A DNA stretch of 64,000 bases from Saprospiraceae bacterium (GTDB taxonomy: Bacteria; Bacteroidota; Bacteroidia; Chitinophagales; Saprospiraceae), in NCBI GenBank assembly GCA_016787415.1, contig JAEUUT010000110.1:62001-126000 (forward strand). Reading direction: 5' to 3'. Numbering within the stretch: position 1 is the stretch's first letter; the number at the start of each line of letters is the position of its first letter. Below are positions 26,771 through 34,985 of this stretch, in pieces. A model generated the notes under the pieces. It made no database searches. It had not been told where the DNA came from and saw nothing but the letters and a program-made list of their open reading frames with translations. Made by a program: the position numbers and the translations under genes.

Positions 26771-27991
26771 ATGGGTAAAAAATCATTAAATACTATGCAA
26801 AATAACAACATTTCTACCGTACCTACAAACGAACTTGTAGAAGGGATTGCGCAAAGCAACACCAAGGCAGAGCCACAACAGCCACAGAACAAGGAAAGCA
26901 AAAATCCATTTCTGCCGATCATTTTGGAGTCTCAAAAGAAGTTGAGAGAGGCAAAAGCGCAAACGGTCATTTTTTCACCGCCTATTGTTTCTCATTTGGA
27001 GAAACAAGTTATTTACCCCAATACGATAAACGTCATTCAGGGGCAAGCCGGGGTACATAAAAGCCGGGTTGCGGAATTGATTTGCAGCACCTTGTTAAAG
27101 CGGGCAGACTGTCCGAATGTATTGGCCGGTTTTGAGGCATTCACTGGAAAAGAATTTACGGTTTGTATCGTCGATACGGAGCGCAACCTGAATGAGCAAT
27201 TACCCTATGCTTTGCAGTCAATCCAAACCAAAGCAGGGTTTAGAATTGAAGAACACCCGGACGGATTCGATTACATTTCTTTGATGAACGTCCCGCGAAA
27301 TGAACGGTTTGAAGCATTGCGCGAATACCTCGACCATGTAAGAACCAAGTTCCAAAACCATATTTTTATTGTCCTGGATGTGTTGACAGATTGCTGTCAG
27401 GACTTTAACCGAACGGATAGCAGTATGGCGTTGATAGACCATTTAAACATGGCAATTAATCAATTTGATGTCACATTCCTTTGCATCATTCACGAAAATC
27501 CCGGACACGCCAAAGCAAGGGGGCATTTGGGTACTGAGTTAACCAATAAAGCAAGTAGCGTTATGCAGGTAGGATATGAGATGGACGCCGCCGGGAAAGA
27601 TACCAACCTGATACGGGTAAAGTTTCTGAAATGCCGCAACACCAAACGGCACGAACCTTTCTACCTGAAGTACTGCGATACTTTCAAAGGGTTGGTTTTA
27701 GCGGATGAAGGTGAAGTGAGCCGTCTATCTGAACAACGCAAAGCCAAAGCAATGCCGACAGAGGTGGCCGATAAAATCGAGCAATACCTTTTGGATGAAC
27801 CCATGCAAAGCAAAGAATTGGTTGAACTGTTGATGAAGGATTTTGAAGCCAGTCAACGCACCATCGAAGAACGAGTAAAGGAAATTATCAGTGCCGATAC
27901 GGGTTTTCACAACAGCGCTGGAAAGCCTTGCCGGTTGGTAAAAGATCAGGAGGGGCGGAAGGTTTTCTACTTTTTGAAGCCTAACGATTAA
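26771..27991 (+). CDS. RepA-like / AAA replicative ATPase
   Basis: 406 residues from the ATG at 26771. The P-loop is GQAGVHKS (residues 91-98), with His in place of the usual Gly before Lys. Walker B is IFIVLDVLTDC. The CIVDTERN and CIIHENPG segments match the RecA-like RepA/DnaB-type helicase family used by Bacteroidota elements. It probably unwinds or initiates element replication with the primase that follows. The frame continues upstream but overlaps the HTH gene in another phase, so that part is rejected. Confidence 0.8.
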   Translation: MGKKSLNTMQNNNISTVPTNELVEGIAQSNTKAEPQQPQNKESKNPFLPIILESQKKLREAKAQTVIFSPPIVSHLEKQVIYPNTINVIQGQAGVHKSRVAELICSTLLKRADCPNVLAGFEAFTGKEFTVCIVDTERNLNEQLPYALQSIQTKAGFRIEEHPDGFDYISLMNVPRNERFEALREYLDHVRTKFQNHIFIVLDVLTDCCQDFNRTDSSMALIDHLNMAINQFDVTFLCIIHENPGHAKARGHLGTELTNKASSVMQVGYEMDAAGKDTNLIRVKFLKCRNTKRHEPFYLKYCDTFKGLVLADEGEVSRLSEQRKAKAMPTEVADKIEQYLLDEPMQSKELVELLMKDFEASQRTIEERVKEIISADTGFHNSAGKPCRLVKDQEGRKVFYFLKPND

Positions 27992-28019
27992 GGCATAAAA
28001 CCATACGCAAAATGATACA

Positions 28020-28057
28020 CGCAAACGCAAACCCCTATATACGGCTTTGCGTTTGCG
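28020..28057. promoter_or_regulatory. Perfect 12-bp inverted repeat between ATPase and primase genes
   Basis: CGCAAACGCAAA (28020-28031) and TTTGCGTTTGCG (28046-28057), loop 14 nt. The half site is itself two tandem CGCAAA copies. There is no T tract, so a terminator is unlikely. It might be a replication origin hairpin or operator, 24 bp before the primase ATG. Confidence 0.55.
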
Positions 28058-28080
28058 CATATCGCAAAAACGGCAAAAAC

Positions 28081-29145
28081 ATGATACCTCATTACATTGT
28101 GCAAGAAATAAAAGAACGCGCCGATATTGTAGACGTCGTTGGCCATTTCCTGCCTTTACGCCGGGAAGGGAGCCGGTACAAAGCGCTTTGCCCATTCCAT
28201 GATGAACGAACCCCATCTTTTAAAATAACACCGTCAAAGCAAATTTATAAGTGTTTCGGATGTGACAAAGGAGGCAACACAATTCGGTTTTTAATGAAGC
28301 ATTTAGGGTTGAGTTATCCCGATGCTTTGCGATGGCTGGCAAACTTTTACGGCATTCAAATTGAAGGGAAAAACGTACCCGCACCACCGTACCGCATAAA
28401 GCAGCGGCCTATCAAACCGCAATTGCCGCCGTCATTCATTGATCCTGCCACATTTCAAAATAGCCTAAAAGGTTATGAAAGTAATAACCTGGTACAATGG
28501 CTTTGCCGAAAGTTGGGCCGCGCCGTTGTGATGGATGCCGTAAAGGTTTACCACGTCGGCACCTGGAAAACCGGAAGGACAATTTTTTGGCAGGTAAATA
28601 TTGAAAACAAGGCTGGAAGCGGGCATGTGATTGCGTACCCGGCCTATGACCACCACCGTATTAAAAATATCAATCCTACATGGGCGCATAGTGTGTTGGG
28701 CTTAACCGATGAAGAAAAGTATAATTGGGTAAAATACTGGTTTGGGGAACACCTTTTGGCACAACACCCGACGCGAAAAGTCGCTATTGTAGAAAGTGAA
28801 AAAACCGCCCTGATTGCAAGTATCTATTTGGCAGACCTGAATTTTGTATGGCTGGCAAGTTGCGGAAAAGAAGGACTGAAAGACCTGGAGAAATGGAAGG
28901 TATTGCAAGGGCGTAGCGTTATCCTTTACCCTGATTTATCGCCACCGGATAAAGACGGCCAAACACCGTTTGAAAATTGGACTGCCAAAGCAGCTGAAAT
29001 GCAAACGTATGGTTATGATGTCAGCGTAAACCATTTTTTAGAAACGCGGGCGGATGAATTTGAACGCGCCCAAAAATGGGATTTGGCGGACTTTCTTTTG
29101 CGCCGGGATTTGTCAGAATTTCAAAAGGGGGAAGGTAAAGCATAA
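28081..29145 (+). CDS. CHC2 zinc-finger DNA primase
   Basis: 354 residues from the ATG at 28081. The DnaG-type zinc finger is Cys37-x2-His40 and Cys58-x2-Cys61 (CPFHDERTPSFKI ... YKCFGCDKGGN). A Toprim-like part follows, with Glu in VAIVESEKTALIAS and VILYPDLSPPDKD. It probably synthesises primers for replication of the element with the RepA-like ATPase. A start further upstream would run into the inverted repeat. Confidence 0.88.
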   Translation: MIPHYIVQEIKERADIVDVVGHFLPLRREGSRYKALCPFHDERTPSFKITPSKQIYKCFGCDKGGNTIRFLMKHLGLSYPDALRWLANFYGIQIEGKNVPAPPYRIKQRPIKPQLPPSFIDPATFQNSLKGYESNNLVQWLCRKLGRAVVMDAVKVYHVGTWKTGRTIFWQVNIENKAGSGHVIAYPAYDHHRIKNINPTWAHSVLGLTDEEKYNWVKYWFGEHLLAQHPTRKVAIVESEKTALIASIYLADLNFVWLASCGKEGLKDLEKWKVLQGRSVILYPDLSPPDKDGQTPFENWTAKAAEMQTYGYDVSVNHFLETRADEFERAQKWDLADFLLRRDLSEFQKGEGKA

Positions 29146-29228
29146 GCCTTATTTGATTCAAATGCAGATATTTCATATTCCTATAAAAAAGGCCGGTAAA
29201 ACGATTTTACCGAAAAAACACGCTCAAC

Positions 29229-29813
29229 ATGAAAAAACAAAACGCCCTTGAAATTGAGCAATACCTAAATTCCGGTTGTGAATACGACAACGAACAGTAT
29301 TTGGAAGTATGGCTCGATGCGATAAAGACCGGCATTTTTACCGATGACAAAGCGGCATTAAAGGCATTTATTGACACAAGGAACGCTTTATGTCAAGTGG
29401 CCGACCAACCGGCACGGGTAATGCCAATTTTTGAGGAAAACACGGCTGGAATGAGCGGGCCGGAAAAATTATTTCTTGCTCAGAAGTTGTTTTACTACTT
29501 TAAAAATACGGTTTTCAGCAAATCAGAAAATGACAAAACCGACAACTATTTAACCGGCATTTCAAAACCTTTGGGCGCATTGATAAAGCGGCTGGAAAGG
29601 GAAACAGGGGAAAATAAAAATGATTTAAAGACCATTGATTTACGGGCAACGCTCAAAGATGTTTTCAGGCAGGAAATAGAACGATTGCCGGAATATCTGA
29701 AAGGACTGGAAGCAAAAGAGCGGCTCAACATACTTTGTAAAATGATGCCTTACATACTGCCGAAAGTGGAATCTGTGCATTTTAACGAAGGTGAACCGTA
29801 TGGTTTTCCCTAA
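29229..29813 (+). CDS. Element-encoded helical protein, unknown function
   Basis: 194 residues, mostly helical and acidic. The C-terminal region (LRATLKDVFRQEIERLPEYL ... CKMMPYILPKVESVHFNEGE) is the most structured. It recalls a short conserved segment of Bacteroidota phage and island proteins, but I cannot name a family. There is no signal peptide or motif. It lies 83 bp after the primase, same direction. Confidence 0.6.
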   Translation: MKKQNALEIEQYLNSGCEYDNEQYLEVWLDAIKTGIFTDDKAALKAFIDTRNALCQVADQPARVMPIFEENTAGMSGPEKLFLAQKLFYYFKNTVFSKSENDKTDNYLTGISKPLGALIKRLERETGENKNDLKTIDLRATLKDVFRQEIERLPEYLKGLEAKERLNILCKMMPYILPKVESVHFNEGEPYGFP

Positions 29814-29839
29814 CTTTTTAGGTTTCTCAAAAAAAATTT

Positions 29840-30424
29840 ATGGCTAAAGCGCCCACGTTCCCGCTCATTATTGACCGCTGTCTGACTATCAGTATTGCGG
29901 ACTTGAAACGTTGGGGTTGCTTAAAATCGGAGTATTTCCGTTCGGGTACGGTGCATTGGGATAGAGCAGGCGAACGGGTAGGAAGTATCGGGTATTCTTT
30001 CTTTTTTGGCGTTGAATCAGGTAACGCCGATCTTTCACTGAATTACACTTTCAACGGGTACCCTGTTAAATATGATATTCCCATTTTTTCCGTCCCGGCC
30101 AACATCGGCAAAGGGGTGGTTTGGTATTTCCAATGTCCTACCACCGGCCAACGCTGCAAAAAACTGCATTTGATAGACGGGCGATTTGTCCACCGATCCG
30201 CCGCACCTGGAGCCATGTATAGAGCGCAAACGCACTCGAAGAAATGGCGCATGATGGATCGTTTTTTTGATGCCTATGAAATAGGTGGCGCTATTTTGGA
30301 AGCAGCGCAACGCCCTTACTTTAAAGAGACATACAAGGGAAAGCAAACCCGACATTGTATGCGGTTGCTTCGCGCCGCTGAGAAGGTGAAAAGGGGGCTG
30401 CGTACTCGATTTGCTTTTGAATAG
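29840..30424 (+). CDS. Element-encoded protein with degenerate zinc-ribbon-like segment
   Basis: 194 residues. The central segment YFQCPTTGQRCKKLHLIDGRFVHR parallels a protein family, common in proteobacterial islands, with the pattern W-F-x-C-P ... G-R-R ... L-Y ... F-x-C-R. The second cysteine pair is lost here, so zinc binding is doubtful. Function is unknown. It starts 26 bp after the preceding gene and is probably co-transcribed. Confidence 0.6.
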   Translation: MAKAPTFPLIIDRCLTISIADLKRWGCLKSEYFRSGTVHWDRAGERVGSIGYSFFFGVESGNADLSLNYTFNGYPVKYDIPIFSVPANIGKGVVWYFQCPTTGQRCKKLHLIDGRFVHRSAAPGAMYRAQTHSKKWRMMDRFFDAYEIGGAILEAAQRPYFKETYKGKQTRHCMRLLRAAEKVKRGLRTRFAFE

Positions 30425-30477
30425 AAAGCGTTTTTATGTCTGCCTTTTCCGTTTTGTTTTTTGCCCTAAATGTTAAT

Positions 30478-30513
30478 GTTACATTTTTTAAACGGTCGTT
30501 TATGAAATGTAAC
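30478..30513. promoter_or_regulatory. 36-bp palindrome upstream of serine recombinase (candidate res/crossover site)
   Basis: GTTACATTT (30478-30486) pairs with AAATGTAAC (30505-30513). Inside, TAAACG and CGTTTA flank a central GT dinucleotide. A two-base centre between inverted halves is the usual form of a serine-recombinase crossover site. It lies 42 bp before the recombinase ATG. Confidence 0.5.
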
Positions 30514-30555
30514 AAAAAGGAACGTATCTTTACAACGGATTTAAAACAAAGGGCA

Positions 30556-31209
30556 ATGAAAAAAATAGTCGCATATTTCCGGGTATCAACACAAAAGCAA
30601 GGCGCAAGCGGTTTGGGCATAGAAGGGCAAAGGGCTTGCGTAACTGATTACGCCCGGCGCACAGATTCAAAGATCATAAGCGAGTTTACAGAAGTTGAAA
30701 GCGGTAAAAAAAACAACCGGGTACAATTGGCCGCTGCCATTGCGGAAGCAAAACGGACGGGCAGCGTTTTGGTCATTGCCAAACTCGATAGGCTTGCCAG
30801 AAACGCCGGGTTTATATTTACGCTGAAAGAAGCGGGGGTGAATTTTGTAGCCTGTGACATTCCAGAAGCAAACACGCTCACCGTCGGCATTTTTGCCGTA
30901 TTGGCTCAACATGAAGCCGAATTAATCAGCAGCCGCACACGGTCGGCACTTGCCGCAAAAAAAGCAAGGGGCGAAAAATTGGGAACACCTGCCAACCTCA
31001 CCACAGCAGCAAGGGCGAAAGGGCGCGAAGCGCACAGCCGCAACGCTGCCAATAATCAAAACACCATAACGGCAAAGGGGTATACAGCCGTATTGCGCGA
31101 ACGTGGGGCAACGCTTCGCCAAATAGCCGACACGCTAAACGCTGAGGGTTTTAAAACGCCACGTGGAGGCCAATTTTCAGCGGTACAGGTGGCGCGGTTG
31201 TTGGGATAG
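30556..31209 (+). CDS. Serine recombinase / resolvase
   Basis: 217 residues from the ATG at 30556 (MKKIVAYFRVSTQKQG). The catalytic Ser11 is in YFRVSTQ. The Arg motif is KLDRLARN and the acidic/helix-E region is VLAQHEAELISSRT. A C-terminal helix-turn-helix (TLRQIADTLNAEGFKTPRGG) binds DNA. It could resolve dimers of the replicating element or invert a segment. A 36-bp palindrome lies just upstream, and a restriction-modification gene follows downstream. Confidence 0.92.
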   Translation: MKKIVAYFRVSTQKQGASGLGIEGQRACVTDYARRTDSKIISEFTEVESGKKNNRVQLAAAIAEAKRTGSVLVIAKLDRLARNAGFIFTLKEAGVNFVACDIPEANTLTVGIFAVLAQHEAELISSRTRSALAAKKARGEKLGTPANLTTAARAKGREAHSRNAANNQNTITAKGYTAVLRERGATLRQIADTLNAEGFKTPRGGQFSAVQVARLLG

Positions 31210-31256
31210 GCTAACTAATTCCGACTTTTCCAAATGCTATTTAAACGCTTTGATTA

Positions 31257-31293
31257 GCCGTTAACTGTCTGCCGGTTAACGGCTTTTGTTTTT
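31257..31293 (+). terminator. Intrinsic terminator after the serine recombinase gene
   Basis: GCCGTTAAC (31257-31265) and GTTAACGGC (31275-31283) form the stem, loop 9 nt, followed by TTTTGTTTTT. It closes the recombinase transcript, so the next gene needs its own promoter. Confidence 0.85.
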
Positions 31294-31319
31294 GATATTC
31301 AGGTAAGCCGGAAATGAAA

Positions 31320-31327
31320 TATATTTG
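31320..31327 (+). promoter_or_regulatory. Promoter -7 box for the MmeI-like gene
   Basis: TATATTTG matches the Bacteroidota TAnnTTTG box. It lies 32 bp before the ATG and after the terminator. A TTTG at 31291-31294 is a candidate upstream box, but the spacing of 25 bp is long. Confidence 0.45.
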
Positions 31328-31359
31328 CCGCAACGCTCACCACTTTACCGCCCGCATAT

Positions 31360-34098
31360 ATGCCCCTATCCTGGAATGAAATCAAAGCCCGCGCCATTTC
31401 CTTTTCAAAAGAATGGGAACACGAAACGAGCGAAGACGCGGAAGCCAAAACCTTTTGGGGTGAATTTTTCGACGTGTTCGGCATTTCCCGCCGCCGGGTA
31501 GCAACCTTTGAACAGGCCGTAAAAAAAGGCGACAGCAAACAGGGTTTTATTGACTTGCTTTGGAAAGGTACGATCCTGATAGAACACAAGTCGAGGGGCA
31601 AAGACCTGGACAAAGCATTTCAACAGGCAAAGGACTATTTTCCCGGCCTGAAAGAACACGAATTACCAAAATACATTCTCGTTTCTGATTTTGACCGTTT
31701 CCGGTTGTTCGACCTGGACACCGGCACAAACCACGAATTTCAGTTGAGCGAATTATCTGCCAACGTTCATTTATTCGGATTTATAGCAGGGTATCAGAAA
31801 CGCAGTTACAAAGATGAAGACCCGGTTAACATCGAAGCCGCCGAACGCATGGGCCGACTACACGACCGTTTAGAGGAAGCGGGCTACACCGGCCATGCTT
31901 TGGAAGTGTATTTGGTACGGATGCTTTTTTGTCTGTTTGCAGAGGATACCGGGATTTTCGAGCGCACACAGTTTCAGGAATTAATAGACACCTACACCAA
32001 GCCAGACGGCAGCGACCTTGCTTTGCAACTTGCCCAACTATTCCAAACGCTAAACACCCCGCCGGAAAAGCGATACAAAACCCTGGATGAAACGTTGGCC
32101 GTATTCCCATACGTCAACGGCAAACTATTTGAGGAAAACTTGCCTTTGGCGGCATTTGATAGCAAGATGCGGGAAAACCTGCTTTTGTGTTGCGCCCTCG
32201 ATTGGAGTAAAATTTCCCCTGCCATTTTCGGCTCTATGTTTCAGGCCGTTATGAATCCCAAAGAGCGCCGCAATTTAGGAGCGCACTACACATCGGAAAA
32301 GAACATTCAGAAAGTGATAAAGCCGCTATTCCTGGATGACCTATACAGCGAATTTGAAAAAGCGAAAGGCAACCGTAACCGCCTGAATGAATTACACCGC
32401 AAAATTTCCGCCCTTCATTTTCTCGATCCGGCGTGCGGTTGTGGAAACTTCCTGATTATCAGTTACCGCGAATTGCGGGAACTGGAATTGCTGATTTTGC
32501 GGGAACTGAACAAAAGCGGGCAAGGCTTTCTGAACGTTCGGGACATTATGCAAGTCGATGTCGATCAATTCGCCGGTATCGAATACGACGAATTTCCTGC
32601 CCGTGTGGCTGAGGTGGCCATGTGGTTGATGGATCACCAAATGAACATGAAAGTTTCCAATGAATTTGGACAATACTTTGTGCGGCTGCCGTTGACCAAA
32701 GCGGCTAAAATCGTGCATGGGAACGCTTTGCGGGTAGATTGGGCCGATGTGGTACCGAAAGAGCAACTGAGTTATATTTTGGGAAATCCGCCGTTTGTGG
32801 GTAAAAGTTTACAAAATGCAGCCCAACGGGTAGATATGGATTTGGTTTTTGCGAATGTTAGCGGGGCAGGGGTTTTAGATTATGTGACGGCTTGGTATTT
32901 AAAATCTGCTGTGTATATTCAAAATACTAATATTCGATGTGCTTTTGTTAGCACTAACAGCATTGCACAAGGTGAACAGGTAGGTTTCCTTTGGGCTGAA
33001 ATGCTAAATCGGTACCGGGTAAAGATTCATTTCGCGCACCGGACATTCAGCTGGAGCAATGAAGCGCGGGGGAATGCTGCCGTTCACGTTGTTGTTATTG
33101 GTTTTGGAATGCAGGACATTGACAATAAGCGGATTTTTGATTATACCGACATTAAAGGGGAACCTCAAGAAAAAAAAGCAAAAAATATCAATCCATATTT
33201 GATCGAAGGCCAAAACATTCTCATTGTTGGTCAAACAAAGCCGATTTGTAATGTACCGGAAATGTTCAAAGGAAGCCAACCAACAGACGGGGGGAACCTG
33301 CTCTTTACAGATGAAGAAAAAAAACAGTTTATTCAAAAAGAGCCAATTGCAGCAAAATACATTCGACCTTTTATCAGCGCCCACGAATACTTAAACGGTC
33401 AAAAGCGTTGGTGTCTTTGGTTAGTTGGAATTGCTCCAAACGAATTAAAACAAATGCCTTGGGTTATGCAAAGAGTTGAGGCAGTTAGACAAATGCGTTT
33501 AGAAAGTACCAAACCGGCAACCGTTAAATGGGCGCAATTCCCGGCACTATTTACCGAAAACCGACAACCACAAAAAGAGTATGTATTAGTTCCCTCACAT
33601 TCATCTGAAAATAGAAGGTATATTCCCTTTGGGTTTTTAACCGAAAATGACATTCTAAACAATTCATGCTTTTCAATCCCAGGCGCTTCGCTTTTTATAT
33701 TTGGTACTATTTTCTCACAGATGCACATGACTTGGGTAAAATATACTTGTGGTAGAATTAAGAGTGATTACAGGTACTCCAATACATTGGTTTACAACAC
33801 ATACCCCTTTCCACTTACTACCACCGACGCCCAAAAGAAAAAAGTTGAGGAAGCCGCCCAAACCGTTTTGGACACCCGCGCCAAATATCCCGGCAGCAGT
33901 TTGGCCGATCTATACGATCCCGTGACCATGCCGCCCGACCTGGTTAAAGCGCACACGGCATTGGATAAGGCCGTCGATCTGTGTTATCGTTCGCAGCCGT
34001 TTGCGAATGAGTTAAGCAGGATTGAATTTTTGTTTGGGTTGTACGAACAATATACCGCGCCGATGTTTGGAGGGGAAAGCAAAAAGAAGAAAAAGTAA
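31360..34098 (+). CDS. MmeI-like (type IIL) restriction-modification enzyme
   Basis: 912 residues combining nuclease and adenine methyltransferase in one chain. The N-terminal nuclease shows Asp65 and Glu75-x-Lys77 (FIDLLWKG then LIEHKS). A helical spacer follows. The methyltransferase has the SAM-binding motif DPACGCGNFL (Asp356) and catalytic NPPF (Asn476). A target-recognition region and helical C-terminus complete it. This is the MmeI order. Such enzymes methylate one strand and cut about 20 bp away, protecting the host from foreign DNA. It has its own promoter and is the cargo of the element. Confidence 0.88.
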   Translation: MPLSWNEIKARAISFSKEWEHETSEDAEAKTFWGEFFDVFGISRRRVATFEQAVKKGDSKQGFIDLLWKGTILIEHKSRGKDLDKAFQQAKDYFPGLKEHELPKYILVSDFDRFRLFDLDTGTNHEFQLSELSANVHLFGFIAGYQKRSYKDEDPVNIEAAERMGRLHDRLEEAGYTGHALEVYLVRMLFCLFAEDTGIFERTQFQELIDTYTKPDGSDLALQLAQLFQTLNTPPEKRYKTLDETLAVFPYVNGKLFEENLPLAAFDSKMRENLLLCCALDWSKISPAIFGSMFQAVMNPKERRNLGAHYTSEKNIQKVIKPLFLDDLYSEFEKAKGNRNRLNELHRKISALHFLDPACGCGNFLIISYRELRELELLILRELNKSGQGFLNVRDIMQVDVDQFAGIEYDEFPARVAEVAMWLMDHQMNMKVSNEFGQYFVRLPLTKAAKIVHGNALRVDWADVVPKEQLSYILGNPPFVGKSLQNAAQRVDMDLVFANVSGAGVLDYVTAWYLKSAVYIQNTNIRCAFVSTNSIAQGEQVGFLWAEMLNRYRVKIHFAHRTFSWSNEARGNAAVHVVVIGFGMQDIDNKRIFDYTDIKGEPQEKKAKNINPYLIEGQNILIVGQTKPICNVPEMFKGSQPTDGGNLLFTDEEKKQFIQKEPIAAKYIRPFISAHEYLNGQKRWCLWLVGIAPNELKQMPWVMQRVEAVRQMRLESTKPATVKWAQFPALFTENRQPQKEYVLVPSHSSENRRYIPFGFLTENDILNNSCFSIPGASLFIFGTIFSQMHMTWVKYTCGRIKSDYRYSNTLVYNTYPFPLTTTDAQKKKVEEAAQTVLDTRAKYPGSSLADLYDPVTMPPDLVKAHTALDKAVDLCYRSQPFANELSRIEFLFGLYEQYTAPMFGGESKKKKK

Positions 34099-34248
34099 GG
34101 GGCTTTACCTGTTCAGGTTTGCCGATCCGCTGCCGTTTGTTTTCCTTCGCTATCCGGCGTTTGTGGGCGGACGGCAGCGCAACCCATCGGCGAAAAGCCC
34201 GGCAGACCGGCAAATTTTTGAATTTCAAATTAAACGCAGTTCGGCACC

Positions 34249-34276
34249 ATACCCAAATCTGTACCCAACCAAAAAA
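34249..34276 (+). repeat. Right-end copy of paired terminal motif
   Basis: ATACCCAAATCTGTACCC then AACCAAAAAA, matching 22096-22123 at 24 of 28 positions in the same orientation. It lies 46 bp inside attR. Sites of this kind at both ends are where an integrase would bind its arm sites. Confidence 0.7.
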
Positions 34277-34280
34277 CAAA

Positions 34281-34317
34281 AAAGGCTAACATTCTGATAT
34301 ACAGATAGTTAGCCTTT
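34281..34317 (-). terminator. Element-supplied terminator for tRNA-Lys
   Basis: AAAGGCTAAC (34281-34290) pairs with GTTAGCCTTT (34308-34317). Read on the minus strand it is followed by a TTTTTTGTTTTTT run. It lies just 7 bp beyond the tRNA 3' end and replaces the terminator displaced to 21.9 kb. Confidence 0.8.
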
Positions 34318-34322
34318 AAAGT

Positions 34323-34345
34323 TGTGATCTCGATGGGACTCGAAC
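34323..34345. other. attR: tRNA-Lys 3' end with element junction
   Basis: The right boundary of the integrated element, sharing 22 of 23 bases with attL. It covers the 3' acceptor stem and part of the T-arm of the intact tRNA gene. Confidence 0.9.
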
Positions 34346-34397
34346 CCATGACTCCTTGATTAAAAGTCAAGTGCTCTACCGACTGAGCTACGAGATC
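34325..34397 (-). tRNA. tRNA-Lys (anticodon TTT)
   Basis: 73 nt, folding as a standard cloverleaf. Acceptor GATCTCG/CGAGATC with discriminator A, T8-A9, D stem GCTC/GAGC, anticodon stem CTTGA/TCAAG with loop CTTTTAA, and T-loop TTCGAGT in the stem ATGGG/CCCAT. CCA is not encoded. It reads AAA/AAG. It is the integration target of the element to its left. Confidence 0.97.
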
Positions 34398-34433
34398 AAC
34401 GCGATCCTGACAATGCTTGTCAGAAAAGCGGGG

Positions 34434-34441
34434 CAAAGATA
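34434..34441 (-). promoter_or_regulatory. Promoter -7 box for tRNA-Lys
   Basis: On the minus strand TATCTTTG matches TAnnTTTG, 36 bp before the mature tRNA 5' end. A TTTG lies about 21 bp further upstream. Confidence 0.5.
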
Positions 34442-34547
34442 AGTCCGTGTCAACCGAAAATCCAAACCCTGCTGAAAATTTTTCCAATTTTTATTTGGAA
34501 AACCATCTCATGAACAAGTGCCGGGAAAAAATAGTTCTGATTACCCA

Positions 34548-34555
34548 TACATTTG
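34548..34555 (+). promoter_or_regulatory. Promoter -7 box for rbfA-nadD
   Basis: TACATTTG matches TAnnTTTG, 58 bp before the rbfA ATG. No clear upstream TTTG at the expected spacing. Confidence 0.4.
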
Positions 34556-34613
34556 TGGCACTTTTCTCGCTATAGAAGCGTTTGCCCCAAAGTTTTAACA
34601 AGACAATATAGAT

Positions 34614-34985
34614 ATGGAATCGATACGACAGAAGCAGGTTGGAGAACTCATCCGCCGCTATTTCAGCATGATCCTTTCGGAAGAAGGTGTCAATATTTAT
34701 GGCCGCGACAAACTAGTGACGCTCACCACCGTCAAAATGACCCCCGATTTGCTGCTCGCCAAACTATACGTCAGCGTGTACGGCACCGAACACAAACAGG
34801 AGGTCATCCTCCAACTGGAAGACAACTACCCGCACCTGCGCCAGGCCCTCGCCGCCAAAATCGGCAAACAAATGCGCCGCATGCCCGAAATCGAGTTTTT
34901 CCTCGACGACACAGTCGATGAAATGTACCGCGTGGAAAACCTGCTCAACCGCGTCAGCGACGAAGACAAAAACCTCGGAAAATGA
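34614..34985 (+). CDS. rbfA: Ribosome-binding factor A
   Basis: 123 residues. RbfA features are visible: SIRQKQVGELIRRYFSMIL, VTLTTVKMTPDLLLAKLYVS (the KH-like core) and the C-terminal MPEIEFFLDDTVDEM. It helps mature the 30S subunit, especially 16S rRNA processing in cold. The stop overlaps nadD by 4 bp, so they are likely co-translated. It is the first chromosomal gene right of tRNA-Lys. Confidence 0.94.
   Translation: MESIRQKQVGELIRRYFSMILSEEGVNIYGRDKLVTLTTVKMTPDLLLAKLYVSVYGTEHKQEVILQLEDNYPHLRQALAAKIGKQMRRMPEIEFFLDDTVDEMYRVENLLNRVSDEDKNLGK

Larger units (their letters stand above)
21965..34345 (+). mobile_element. Integrative element in tRNA-Lys with restriction-modification cargo
   Basis: Bounded by a 23-bp duplication (one mismatch) of the tRNA-Lys 3' end. 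It holds about ten genes, all reading rightward: integrase, membrane/zinc protein, unknown, HTH, RepA-like ATPase, primase, two unknowns, serine recombinase and an MmeI-like enzyme. Both ends carry a similar ATACCCAAA / CTGTACCCAA motif just inside. No relaxase, type IV secretion, capsid or terminase gene is visible. The size, own replication genes and missing transfer genes suggest a satellite-like or mobilizable island. Composition is more AT-rich than the flanks. Confidence 0.9.

Noticed and set aside
31360..34098. BREX PglX methyltransferase
   Set aside because: The chain has an N-terminal nuclease with D/E-x-K and MmeI order, and no other BREX gene is near.
22168..34098. Prophage or conjugative transposon
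   Set aside because: No capsid, tail, terminase, lysis, relaxase or type IV secretion genes are visible in the island.
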